A stretch of 64,000 nucleotides of DNA, from positions 248,001-312,000 of the forward strand of contig OZ176056.1 of NCBI GenBank assembly GCA_964247055.1, written 5' to 3'. The notes beneath the pieces were generated by a model. That model had not been told where the DNA came from. It saw only the letters and a list, made by a program, of their open reading frames with translations, and did no database searches. Source of the DNA: Paragordius varius (taxonomy: Eukaryota; Nematomorpha). Made by a program: the position numbers and the translations under genes. Numbering within the stretch: the first letter of the stretch is position 1; the number at the start of each line of letters is the position of its first letter. This document shows positions 39,693 through 53,749 of this stretch, piece by piece.

Positions 39693-41750
39693 CATATCCG
39701 ATTTTTACAATGATACTTTAAAAATTAATGTATTAAACCAGTCGCATCAATACTCAAGTTAAACTTTGTCCTTAAAAATGGGATATTGGTCACCGGTGAA
39801 CAAAATAATTTTTTATACATTCTCTTAGTAAGACTACATATAAAAATATGATAGTTTGACAAACTCTTTCATATCCGATTTTTACAACGATACTTTAAAA
39901 ATTATGGTATTAAACCAGTCGCATCAATACTCAAGTTAAAATTTGTCCTTAAAAATTGAATATTGGTCACCGGTGAACAAAACTATTTTTTATACATTCT
40001 CTTAGTAAGACTACATCAAAATATAGAGATAATTTGACAAATTCTTTCATATCCGATTTTTACAACGATACTTTAAAAATTAATGTATAAAACTAGTCGT
40101 ATCAATACTCAAGTTAAACTTTGTCCTTAAAAATCGGATATTGGTCACCGGTGAACAAAATTATTTTTTATACATTCTCTTAGTAAGACTATATCAAAAT
40201 ATAGAAATAGTTTGGCAAACTGTTTCATATCCGATTTTTACAACGATACTTTAAAAATTAATGTATAAAACTAGTCGTATCAATAAATCGCATCAATACT
40301 CAAGTTAAACTTTGTCCTTAAAAATCGGATATTGGTCACCGGTGAACAAAATTATTTTTTATACATTCTCTTAGTAGGACTACATCAAAATATAGAGATA
40401 GTTTGGCAAACTGTTTCATATCCGATTTTTACAACGATACTTTAAAAATTAATGTATAAAACTAGTCGCATCAATACTCAAGTTAAACTTTGTCCTTAAA
40501 AATCGAATATTGGTCACTGGTGAACAAAATTATTTTTTATACATTCTCTTAGTAAGACTACATCAAAATATAGAAATAGTTTGACAAACTCTTTCATATC
40601 CGATTTTTACAACGATACTTAAAAAATTAATGTATTAAACCAGTCGCATCAATACTCAAGTTAAACTTTGTCCTTAAAAATCGGATATTGGTCACCGGTG
40701 CACAAATTTATTTTTTATACATTCTCTTAGTAAGACTACATCAAAATATAGAGATAGTTTGACAAACTCTTTCATATCCGATTTTTACAACGATACTTTA
40801 AAAATTAATGTATAAAACTAGTCGCATCAATACTCAAGTTAAACTTTATCCTTAAAAATCAGATATTGGTCACCGGTGAACAATATAATTTTTTATTCAT
40901 TCTCTTAGTAAGACTACATATAAAAATATAGAGATAGTTTGACAAACTCTTTCATATCCGATTTTTACAACGATACTTTAAAAATTAATGTATAAAACTA
41001 GTCGTATCAATAAATCGCATCAATACTCAAGTTAAACTTTGTCCTTAAAAATCGGATATTGGTCACCGGTGAACAAAATTATTTTTTATACATTCTCTTA
41101 GTAGGACTACATCAAAATATAGAGATAGTTTGGCTAACTGTTTCATATCCGATTTTTACAACGATACTTTAAAAATTAATGTATAAAACTAGTCGCATCA
41201 ATACTCAAGTTAAACTTTGTCCTTAAAAATCGGATATTGGTCACCGGTAAACAAAACTATTTTTTATACATTCTCTTAGCAAGACTACATCAAAATATAG
41301 AGATAGTTTGAAAAAATCTTTCATATACGATTTTTCCAACGATACTTTAAAAATTATGGTATTAAACCTGTCGCATCAATACTCAAGTTAAACTTTGTCC
41401 TTAAAAATCTGATATTGGTCACCGGTGAACAAAACTATTTTTTATACATTCTCTTAGTAAGACTACATCAAAATATAGAGATAGTTTGACAAACTCTTTC
41501 ATATCCGATTTTTACAACGATACTTTAAAAATTAATGTATAAAACTAGTCGTATCAATACTCAAGTTAAACTTTGTCCTTAAAAATCGGATATTGGTCAC
41601 CGGTGAACAAAATTATTTTTTTACATTCTCTTAGTAAGACTACAGCAAAATATAGAAATAGTTTGCTAACTCTTTCATATCCGATTTTTACAACGATACT
41701 TTAAAAATTAATGTATAAAACTAGTCGCATCAATACTCAAGTTAAACTTT
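39693..41750 (+). repeat. 2.16-2.34 kb HOR, copy 2
   Basis: This is the second copy, with the same marker order as 37358-39692. Private changes include a 3-bp loss at AAAAATATGATAG near 39848 and CAATATAATTTTTTATTCATTC near 40882. Its right part is also the start of the 5,416-bp duplication, so the two duplication layers overlap here. Confidence 0.8.
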
Positions 41751-44700
41751 GTCCTTAAAAATCGGATATTGGTCACCGGTGAACAAAACTATTTTTTATA
41801 CATTCTCTTAGTAAGACTACTTCAAACTATAGAGATAATTTGACAAACTCTTTCATATCCGATTTTTACAACGATACTTTAAAAATTAATGTATAAAACT
41901 AGTCGTATCAATAAATCGCATCAATACTCAAGTTATACTTTGTCCTTAAAAATCGGATATTGGTCACCGGTGAACAAAATTATTTTTTATACATTCTCTT
42001 AGTAGGACTACATCAAAATATAGAGATAGTTTGGCAAACTGTTACATATCAGATTTTTACAACGATTAAAATTAATGTATAAAACTAGTCGCATCAATAC
42101 TCAAGTTAAACTTTGTCCTTAAAAATCGAATATTGGTCACCGGTGAATAAAATTATTTTTTATACATTCTCTTAGCAAGACTACATCAAAATATAGAGAT
42201 AGTTTGACAAACTCTTTCATATCCGATTTTTACAACGATACTTTAATAATTAATGTATAAAACTAGTCGCATCAATACTCAAGTTAAACTTTGTCCTTAA
42301 AAATCGGATATTGGTCACCGGTGAACAAAATTATTTTTTATACATTCTCTTAGTAAGACTACATCAAAATATAGAAATAGTTTGACAAACTCTTTCATAT
42401 CCGATTTTTACAACGATACTTTAAAAATTAATGTATTAAACTAGTCGCATCAATACTCAAGTTAAACTTTGTCCTTAAAAATCGGATATTGGTCACCGGT
42501 GAACAAAATTATTTTTTATACATTCTCTTAGCAAGACTACATCAAAATATAGAGATAGTTTGACAAACTCTTTCATATCCGATTTTTACAACGATACTTT
42601 AAAAATTAATGTATAAAACTAGTCGCATCAATACTCAAGTTAAACTTTATCCTTAAAAATCAGATATTGGTCACCGGTGAACAAAATAATTTTTTATACA
42701 TTCTCTTAGTAAGACTACATATAAAAATATAGAGATAGTTTGACAAACTCTTTCATATCCGATTTTTACAACGATACTTTAAAAATTATGGTATTGAACC
42801 AGTCGCATCAATACTCAAGTTAAACTTTGTCCTTAAAAATCGGATATTGGTCACCGGTGAACAAAATTATTTTTTATACATTCTCTTAGTAAGACTACAT
42901 CAAAATATAGAAATAGTTTGACAAACTCTTTCATATCCGATTTTTACAACGATACTTTAAAAATTATGGTATTAAACCAGTCGCATCAATACTCAAGTTA
43001 AACTTTGTCCTTAAAAATCGGATATTGGTCACCGGTGAACAAAACTATTTTTTATACATTCTCTTAGTAAGACTACATCAAACTATAGAGATAATTTGAC
43101 AAACTCTTTCATATCCGATTTTTACAACGATACTTTAAAAATTAATGTATAAATCTAGTCGTATCAATAAATCGCATCAATACTCAAGTTAAACTTTGTC
43201 CTTAAAAATCGGATATTGGTCACCGGTGAACAAAATTATTTTTTATACATATTCTTAGTAGGACTACATCAAAATATAGAGATAGTTTGGCAAACTGTTA
43301 CATATCCGATTTTTACAACGATACTTTAAAAATTAATGTATAAAACTAGTCGCATCAATACTCAAGTTAAACTTTGTCCTTAAAAAATCGAATATTGGTC
43401 ACCGGTGAACAAAATTATTTTTTATACATTCTCTTAGCAAGACTACATCAAAATATAGAGATAGTTTGACAAACTCTTTCATATCCGATTTTTACAACGA
43501 TACTTTAAAAATTATGGTATTGAACCAGTCGCATCAATACTCAAGTTAAACTTTGTCCTTAAAAATCGGATATTGGTCACCGGTGAACAAAATTATTTTT
43601 TATACATTCTCTTAGTAAGACTACATCAAAATATAGAAATAGTTTGACAAACTCTTTCATATCCGATTTTTACAACGATACTTTAAAAATTATGGTATTA
43701 AACCAGTCGCATCAATACTCATGTTAAACTTTGTCCTTAAAAATCGGATATTGGTCACCGGTGAACAAAACTATTTTTTATACATTCTCTTAGTAAGACT
43801 ACATCAAACTATAGAGATAATTTGACAAACTCTTTCATATCCGATTTTTACAACGATACTTTAAAAATTAATGTATAAAACTAGTCGTATCAATAAATCG
43901 CATCAATACTCAAGTTAAACTTTGTCCTTAAAAATCGGATATTGGTTACCGGTGAACAAAATTATTTTTTATACATTCTCTTAGTAGGACTACATCAAAA
44001 TATAGAGATAGTTTGGCAAACTGTTACATATCCGATTTTTACAACGATACTTTAAAAATTAATGTATAAAACTAGTCGCATCAATACTCAAGTTAAACTT
44101 TGTCCTTAAAAATCGAATATTGGTCACCTGTGAACAAAATTATTTTTTATACATTCTCTTAGCAAGACTACATCAAAATATAGAGATAGTTTGACAAACT
44201 CTTTCATATCCGATTTTTACAACGATACTTTAAAAATTATGATATTAAACCAGTCGCATCAATACTCAAGTTAAACTTTGTCCTTAAAAATCGGATATTG
44301 GTCATCGGTGAACAAAATTATTTTTTTTACATTCTCTTAGTAAGACTACATCAAAATATAGAAATAGTTTGACAAACTCTTTCATATCCGATTTTTACAA
44401 CGATACTTTAAAAATTATGGTAATAAACCAGTCGCATCAATACTCAAGTTAAACTTTGTCCTTAAAAATCGGATATTGGTCACCGGTGAACAAAATTATT
44501 TTTTATACATTCTCTTAGTAGGACTACATCAAAATATAGAGATAGTTTGGCAAACTGTTACATATCCGATTTTTACAACGATACTTTAAAAATTAATGTA
44601 TAAAACTAGTCGCATCAATACTCAAGTTAAACTTTGTCCTGAAAAATCGAATATTGGTCACCGGTGAACAAAATTACTTTTTATACATTCTCTTAGCAAG

Positions 44701-46188
44701 ACTACATCAAAATATAGAGATAGTTTGACAAACTCTTTCATATCCGATTTTTACAACGATACTTTAAAAATTATGGTATTAAACCAGTCGCATCAATACT
44801 CAAGTTAAACTTTGTCCTTAAAAATCGGATATTGGTCACCGGTGAACAAAATTATTTTTTTTACATTCTCTTAGTAAGACTACATCAAAATATAGAAATA
44901 GTTTGACAAACTCTTTCATATCCGATTTTTACAACGATACTTTAATAATTAATGTATTAAACCAGTCGCATCAATACTCAAGTTAAACTTTGTCCTTAAA
45001 AATCGGATATTGGTCACCGGTGAACAAAACTATTTTTTATACATTCTCTTAGTAAGACTACATCAAACTATAGAGATAATTTGACAAACTCTTTCATATC
45101 CGATTTTTACAACGATACTTTAAAAATTAATGTATAAATCTAGTCGTATCAATAAATCGCATCAATACTCAAGTTAAACTTTGTCCTTAAAAATCGGATA
45201 TTGGTCACCGGTGAACAAAATTATTTTTTATACATATTCTTAGTAGGACTACATCAAAATATAGAGATAGTTTGGCAAACTGTTACATATCCGATTTTTA
45301 CAACGATACTTTAAAAATTAATGTATAAAACTAGTCGCATCAATACTCAAGTTAAACTTTGTCCTTAAAAATCGGATATTGGTCACCGGTAAACAAAACT
45401 ATTTTTTATACATTCTCTTAGCAAGACTACATCAAAATATAGAGATAGTTTGAAAAAATCTTTCATATACGATTTTTCCAACGATACTTTAAAAATTATG
45501 GTATTAAACCAGTCGCATCAATACTCAAGTTAAACTTTGTCCTTAAAAATCTGATATTGGTCACCGGTGAACAAAACTATTTTTTATACATTCTCTTAGT
45601 AAGACTACATCAAAATATAGAGATAGTTTGACAAACTCTTTCATATCCGATTTTTACAACGATACTTTAAAAATTAATGTATAAAACTAGTCGTATCAAT
45701 ACTCAAGTTAAACTTTGTCCTTAAAAATCGGATATTGGTCACCGGTGAACAAAATTATTTTTTATACATTCTCTTAGTAAGACTATATCAAAATATAGAA
45801 ATAGTTTGGCAAACTGTTTCATATCCGATTTTTACAACGATACTTTAAAAATTAATGTATAAAACTAGTCGTATCAATAAATCGCATCAATACTCAAGTT
45901 AAATTTTGTCCATAAAAATCGGATATTGGTCACCGGTGAACAAAATTATTTTTTATACATTCTCTTAGTAGGACTACATCAAAATATAGAGATAGTTTGG
46001 CAAACTGTTTCATATCCGATTTTTACAACGATACTTTAAAAATTAATGTATAAAACTAGTCGCATCAATACTCAAGTTAAACTTTGTCCTTAAAAATCGG
46101 ATATTGGTCACCGGTGAACAAAATAATTTTTTATACATTCTCTTAGTAAGACTACATCAAAATATAGAGATAGTTTGACAAACTCTTT
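40773..46188 (+). repeat. 5,416-bp duplication, left copy
   Basis: Positions 40773 to about 45360 match 46189 to about 50765 at an offset of 5,416 bp. Matching marks are the GAAAAAATC monomer (41322 and 46738), ACTTCAAAC (41821 and 47237), a 5-bp loss at ACGATTAAAATTAATG (42064 and 47480), GGTGAATAAAATT (42148 and 47564), ACATATTCTTAG (43254 and 48670) and CTCATGTTAAAC (43722 and 49138). Beyond about 45360 the left copy has other monomers, including a second GAAAAAATC monomer (45464). The 41676-44204 part is also the partner of the block at 23491-26551. Confidence 0.85.
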
Positions 46189-49100
46189 CATATCCGATTT
46201 TTACAACGATACTTTAAAAATTAATGTATAAAACTAGTCGCATCAATACTCAAGTTAAACTTTATCCTTAAAAATCAGATATTGGTCACCGGTGAACAAA
46301 ATAATTTTTTATACATTCTCTTAGTAAGACTACATATAAAAATATAGAGATAGTTTGACAAACTCTTTCATATCCGATTTTTACAACGATACTTTAAAAA
46401 TTAATGTATAAAACTAGTCGTATCAATAAATCGCATCAATACTCAAGTTAAACTTTGTCCTTAAAAATCGGATATTGGTCACCGGTGAACAAAATTATTT
46501 TTTATACATTCTCTTAGTAGGACTACATCAAAATATAGAGATAGTTTGGCTAACTGTTTCATATCCGATTTTTACAACGATACTTTAAAAATTAATGTAT
46601 AAAACTAGTCGCATCAATACTCAAGTTAAACTTTGTCCTTAAAAATCGGATATTGGTCACCGGTAAACAAAACTATTTTTTATACATTCTCTTAGCAAGA
46701 CTACATCAAAATATAGAGATAGTTTGAAAAAATCTTTCATATACGATTTTTCCAACGATACTTTAAAAATTATGGTATTAAACCAGTCGCATCAATACTC
46801 AAGTTAAACTTTGTCCTTAAAAATCTGATATTGGTCACCGGTGAACAAAACTATTTTTTATACATTCTCTTAGTAAGACTACATCAAAATATAGAGATAG
46901 TTTGACAAACTCTTTCATATCCGATTTTTACAACGATACTTTAAAAATTAATGTATAAAACTAGTCGTATCAATACTCAAGTTAAACTTTGTCCTTAAAA
47001 ATCGGATATTGGTCACCGGTGAACAAAATTATTTTTTTACATTCTCTTAGTAAGACTAGAGCAAAATATAGAAATAGTTTGCTAACTCTTTCATATCCGA
47101 TTTTTACAACGATACTTTAAAAATTAATGTATAAAACTAGTCGCATCAATACTCAAGTTAAACTTTGTCCTTAAAAATCGGATATTGGTCACCGGTGAAC
47201 AAAACTATTTTTTATACATTCTCTTAGTAAGACGACTTCAAACTATAGAGATAATTTGACAAACTCTTTCATATCCGATTTTTACAACGATACTTTAAAA
47301 AATAATGTATAAAACTAGTCGTATCAATAAATCGCATCAATACTCAAGTTATACTTTGTCCTTAAAAATCGGATATTGGTCACCGGTGAACAAAATTATT
47401 TTTTATACATTCTCTTAGTAGGACTACATCAAAATATAGAGATAGTTTGGCAAACTGTTACATATCAGATTTTTACAACGATTAAAATTAATGTATAAAA
47501 CTAGTCGCATCAATACTCAAGTTAAACTTTGTCCTTAAAAATCGAATATTGGTCACCGGTGAATAAAATTATTTTTTATACATTCTCTTAGCAAGACTAC
47601 ATCAAAATATAGAGATAGTTTGACAAACTCTTTCATATCCGATTTTTACAACGATACTTTAATAATTAATGTATAAAACTAGTCGCATCAATACTCAAGT
47701 TAAACTTTGTCCTTAAAAATCGGATATTGGTCACCGGTGAACAAAATTATTTTTTATACATTCTCTTAGTAAGACTACATCAAAATATAGAAATAGTTTG
47801 ACAAACTCTTTCATATCCGATTTTTACAACGATACTTTAAAAATTAATGTATTAAACTAGTCGCATCAATACTCAAGTTAAACTTTGTCCTTAAAAATCG
47901 GATATTGGTCACCGGTGAACAAAATTATTTTTTATACATTCTCTTAGCAAGACTACATCAAAATATAGAGATAGTTTGACAAACTCTTTCATATCCGATT
48001 TTTACAACGATACTTTAAAAATTAATGTATAAAACTAGTCGCATCAATACTCAAGTTAAACTTTATCCTTAAAAATCAGATATTGGTCACCGGTGAACAA
48101 AATAATTTTTTATACATTCTCTTAGTAAGACTACATATAAAAATATAGAGATAGTTTGACAAACTCTTTCATATCCGATTTTTACAACGATACTTTAAAA
48201 ATTATGGTATTGAACCAGTCGCATCAATACTCAAGTTAAACTTTGTCCTTAAAAATCGGATATTGGTCACCGGTGAACAAAATTATTTTTTATACATTCT
48301 CTTAGTAAGACTACATCAAAATATAGAAATAGTTTGACAAACTCTTTCATATCCGATTTTTACAACGATACTTTAAAAATTATGGTATTAAACCAGTCGC
48401 TTCAATACTCAAGTTAAACTTTGTCCTTAAAAATCGGATATTGGTCACCGGTGAACAAAACTATTTTTTATACATTCTCTTAGTAAGACTACATCAAACT
48501 ATAGAGATAATTTGACAAACTCTTTCATATCCGATTTTTACAACGATACTTTAAAAATTAATGTATAAATCTAGTCGTATCAATAAATCGCATCAATACT
48601 CAAGTTAAACTTTGTCCTTAAAAATCGGATATTGGTCACCGGTGAACAAAATTATTTTTTATACATATTCTTAGTAGGACTACATCAAAATATAGAGATA
48701 GTTTGGCAAACTGTTACATATCCGATTTTTACAACGATACTTTAAAAATTAATGTATAAAACTAGTCGCATCAATACTCAAGTTAAACTTTGTCCTTAAA
48801 AAATCGAATATTGGTCACCGGTGAACAAAATTATTTTTTATACATTCTCTTAGCAAGACTACATCAAAATATAGAGATAGTTTGACAAACTCTTTCATAT
48901 CCGATTTTTACAACGATACTTTAAAAATTATGGTATTGAACCAGTCGCATCAATACTCAAGTTAAACTTTGTCCTTAAAAATCGGATATTGGTCACCGGT
49001 GAACAAAATTATTTTTTATACATTCTCTTAGTAAGACTACATCAAAATATAGAAATAGTTTGACAAACTCTTTCATATCCGATTTTTACAACGATACTTT

Positions 49101-50765
49101 AAAAATTATGGTATTAAACCAGTCGCATCAATACTCATGTTAAACTTTGTCCTTAAAAATCGGATATTGGTCACCGGTGAACAAAACTATTTTTTATACT
49201 AGTAAGACTACATCAAACTATAGAGATAATTTGACAAACTCTTTCATATCCGATTTTTACAACGATACAAAAATTAATGTATAAAACTAGTCGTATCAAT
49301 AAATCGCATCAATACTCAAGTTAAACTTTGTCCTTAAAAATCGGATATTGGTTACCGGTGAACAAAATTATTTTTTATACATTCTCTTAGTAGGACTACA
49401 TCAAAATATAGAGATAGTTTGGCAAACTGTTACATATCCGATTTTTACAACGATACTTTAAAAATTAATGTATAAAACTAGTCGCATCAATACTCAAGTT
49501 AAACTTTGTCCTTAAAAATCGAATATTGGTCACCTGTGAACAAAATTATTTTTTATACATTCTCTTAGCAAGACTACATCAAAATATAGAGATAGTTTGA
49601 CAAACTCTTTCATATCCGATTTTTACAAATATACTTTAAAAATTATGATATTAAACCAGTCGCATCAATACTCAAGTTAAACTTTGTCCTTAAAAATCGG
49701 ATATTGGTCATCGGTGAACAAAATTATTTTTTTTACATTCTCTTAGTAAGACTACATCAAAATATAGAAATAGTTTGACAAACTCTTTCATATCCGATTT
49801 TTACAACGATACTTTAAAAATTATGGTAATAAACCAGTCGCATCAATACTCAAGTTAAACTTTGTCCTTAAAAATCGGATATTGGTCACCGGTGAACAAA
49901 ATTATTTTTTATACATTCTCTTAGTAGGACTACATCAAAATATAGAGATAGTTTGGCAAACTGTTACATATCCGATTTTTACAACGATACTTTAAAAATT
50001 AATGTATAAAACTAGTCGCATCAATACTCAAGTTAAACTTTGTCCTGAAAAATCGAATATTGGTCACCGGTGAACAAAATTAGTTTTTATACATTCTCTT
50101 AGCAAGACTACATCAAAATATAGAGATAGTTTGACAAACTCTTTCATATCCGATTTTTACAACGATACTTTAAAAATTATGGTATTAAACCAGTCGCATC
50201 AATACTCAAGTTAAACTTTGTCCTTAAAAATCGGATATTGGTCACCGGTGAACAAAATTATTTTTTTTACATTCTCTTAGTAAGACTACATCAAAATATA
50301 GAAATAGTTTGACAAACTCTTTCATATCCGATTTTTACAACGATACTTTAATAATTAATGTATTAAACCAGTCGCATCAATACTCAAGTTAAACTTTGTC
50401 CTTAAAAATCGGATATTGGTCACCGGTGAACAAAACTATTTTTTATACATTCTCTTAGTAAGACTACATCAAACTATAGAGATAATTTGACAAACTCTTT
50501 CATATCCGATTTTTACAACGATACTTTAAAAATTAATGTATAAATCTAGTCGTATCAATAAATCGCATCAATACTCAAGTTAAACTTTGTCCTTAAAAAT
50601 CGGATATTGGTCACCGGTGAACAAAATTATTTTTTATACATATTCTTAGTAGGACTACATCAAAATATAGAGATAGTTTGGCAAACTGTTACATATCCGA
50701 TTTTTACAACGATACTTTAAAAATTAATGTATAAAACTAGTCGCATCAATACTCAAGTTAAACTT
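46189..50765 (+). repeat. 5,416-bp duplication, right copy
   Basis: This is the right partner of 40773-45360. I see roughly a dozen substitutions (for example GACTAGAGCAAAAT near 47056, GACGACTTC near 47233, GCTTCAATAC at 48411) and two deletions near 49200 (7 bp) and 49268 (3 bp), which reduce the offset to 5,406 bp at the right end. Its right half was then duplicated again with a 2,701-bp period. Confidence 0.85.
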
Positions 50766-50870
50766 TGTCCTTAAAAAATCGAATATTGGTCACCGGTGAA
50801 CAAAATTATTTTTTATACATTCTCTTAGCAAGACTACATCAAAATATAGAGATAGTTTGACAAACTCTTT
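48170..50870 (+). repeat. 2,701-bp HOR, copy 1 (15 monomers)
   Basis: The unit runs from the CATATCCG at 48170 to that at 50871. It contains three 191-bp monomers, two one-base insertions (TTAAAAAATCG), a 7-bp deletion (TATACTAGTAAG near 49200) and a 3-bp deletion (GATACAAAAATTAATG near 49268), which together give 2,701 bp for 15 monomers. Other markers are GCTTCAATAC (48411), ACAAATATAC (near 49628), TCCTGAAAAATCG and ATTAGTTTTTATAC (50083). Confidence 0.88.
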
Positions 50871-53571
50871 CATATCCGATTTTTACAACGATACTTTAAA
50901 AATTATGGTATTGAACCAGTCGCATCAATACTCAAGTTAAACTTTGTCCTTAAAAATCGGATATTGGTCACCGGTGAACAAAATTATTTTTTATACATTC
51001 TCTTAGTAAGACTACATCAAAATATAGAAATAGTTTGACAAACTCTTTCATATCCGATTTTTACAACGATACTTTAAAAATTATGGTATTAAACCAGTCG
51101 CTTCAATACTCAAGTTAAACTTTGTCCTTAAAAATCGGATATTGGTCACCGGTGAACAAAACTATTTTTTATACATTCTCTTAGTAAGACTACATCAAAC
51201 TATAGAGATAATTTGACAAACTCTTTCATATCCGATTTTTACAACGATACTTTAAAAATTAATGTATAAATCTAGTCGTATCAATAAATCGCATCAATAC
51301 TCAAGTTAAACTTTGTCCTTAAAAATCGGATATTGGTCACCGGTGAACAAAATTATTTTTTATACATATTCTTAGTAGGACTACATCAAAATATAGAGAT
51401 AGTTTGGCAAACTGTTACATATCCGATTTTTACAACGATACTTTAAAAATTAATGTATAAAACTAGTCGCATCAATACTCAAGTTAAACTTTGTCCTTAA
51501 AAAATCGAATATTGGTCACCGGTGAACAAAATTATTTTTTATACATTCTCTTAGCAAGACTACATCAAAATATAGAGATAGTTTGACAAACTCTTTCATA
51601 TCCGATTTTTACAACGATACTTTAAAAATTATGGTATTGAACCAGTCGCATCAATACTCAAGTTAAACTTTGTCCTTAAAAATCGGATATTGGTCACCGG
51701 TGAACAAAATTATTTTTTATACATTCTCTTAGTAAGACTACATCAAAATATAGAAATAGTTTGACAAACTCTTTCATATCCGATTTTTACAACGATACTT
51801 TAAAAATTATGGTATTAAACCAGTCGCATCAATACTCATGTTAAACTTTGTCCTTAAAAATCGGATATTGGTCACCGGTGAACAAAACTATTTTTTATAC
51901 TAGTAAGACTACATCAAACTATAGAGATAATTTGACAAACTCTTTCATATCCGATTTTTACAACGATACAAAAATTAATGTATAAAACTAGTCGTATCAA
52001 TAAATCGCATCAATACTCAAGTTAAACTTTGTCCTTAAAAATCGGATATTGGTTACCGGTGAACAAAATTATTTTTTATACATTCTCTTAGTAGGACTAC
52101 ATCAAAATATAGAGATAGTTTGGCAAACTGTTACATATCCGATTTTTACAACGATACTTTAAAAATTAATGTATAAAACTAGTCGCATCAATACTCAAGT
52201 TAAACTTTGTCCTTAAAAATCGAATATTGGTCACCTGTGAACAAAATTATTTTTTATACATTCTCTTAGCAAGACTACATCAAAATATAGAGATAGTTTG
52301 ACAAACTCTTTCATATCCGATTTTTACAAATATACTTTAAAAATTATGATATTAAACCAGTCGCATCAATACTCAAGTTAAACTTTGTCCTTAAAAATCG
52401 GATATTGGTCATCGGTGAACAAAATTATTTTTTTTACATTCTCTTAGTAAGACTACATCAAAATATAGAAATAGTTTGACAAACTCTTTCATATCCGATT
52501 TTTACAACGATACTTTAAAAATTATGGTAATAAACCAGTCGCATCAATACTCAAGTTAAACTTTGTCCTTAAAAATCGGATATTGGTCACCGGTGAACAA
52601 AATTATTTTTTATACATTCTCTTAGTAGGACTACATCAAAATATAGAGATAGTTTGGCAAACTGTTACATATCCGATTTTTACAACGATACTTTAAAAAT
52701 TAATGTATAAAACTAGTCGCATCAATACTCAAGTTAAACTTTGTCCTGAAAAATCGAATATTGGTCACCGGTGAACAAAATTAGTTTTTATACATTCTCT
52801 TAGCAAGACTACATCAAAATATAGAGATAGTTTGACAAACTCTTTCATATCCGATTTTTACAACGATACTTTAAAAATTATGGTATTAAACCAGTCGCAT
52901 CAATACTCAAGTTAAACTTTGTCCTTAAAAATCGGATATTGGTCACCGGTGAACAAAATTATTTTTTTTACATTCTCTTAGTAAGACTACATCAAAATAT
53001 AGAAATAGTTTGACAAACTCTTTCATATCCGATTTTTACAACGATACTTTAATAATTAATGTATTAAACCAGTCGCATCAATACTCAAGTTAAACTTTGT
53101 CCTTAAAAATCGGATATTGGTCACCGGTGAACAAAACTATTTTTTATACATTCTCTTAGTAAGACTACATCAAACTATAGAGATAATTTGACAAACTCTT
53201 TCATATCCGATTTTTACAACGATACTTTAAAAATTAATGTATAAATCTAGTCGTATCAATAAATCGCATCAATACTCAAGTTAAACTTTGTCCTTAAAAA
53301 TCGGATATTGGTCACCGGTGAACAAAATTATTTTTTATACATATTCTTAGTAGGACTACATCAAAATATAGAGATAGTTTGGCAAACTGTTACATATCCG
53401 ATTTTTACAACGATACTTTAAAAATTAATGTATAAAACTAGTCGCATCAATACTCAAGTTAAACTTTGTCCTTAAAAAATCGAATATTGGTCACCGGTGA
53501 ACAAAATTATTTTTTATACATTCTCTTAGCAAGACTACATCAAAATATAGAGATAGTTTAACAAACTCTTT
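50871..53571 (+). repeat. 2,701-bp HOR, copy 2 (15 monomers)
   Basis: This copy has the same length and marker order as copy 1: GCTTCAATAC (51112), TATACTAGTAAG (51901), ACAAATATAC (52329) and ATTAGTTTTT (52784). The match runs on to about 53780. The only difference I saw is AGTTTAAC near 53559, where copy 1 has AGTTTGAC. Confidence 0.88.
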
Positions 53572-53749
53572 CATATCCGATTTTTACAACGATACTTTAA
53601 AAATTATGGTATTGAACCAGTCGCATCAATACTCAAGTTAAACTTTGTCCTTAAAAATCGGATATTGGTCACCGGTGAACAAAATTATTTTTTATACATT
53701 CTCTTAGTAAGACTACATCAAAATATAGAAATAGTTTGACAAACTCTTT

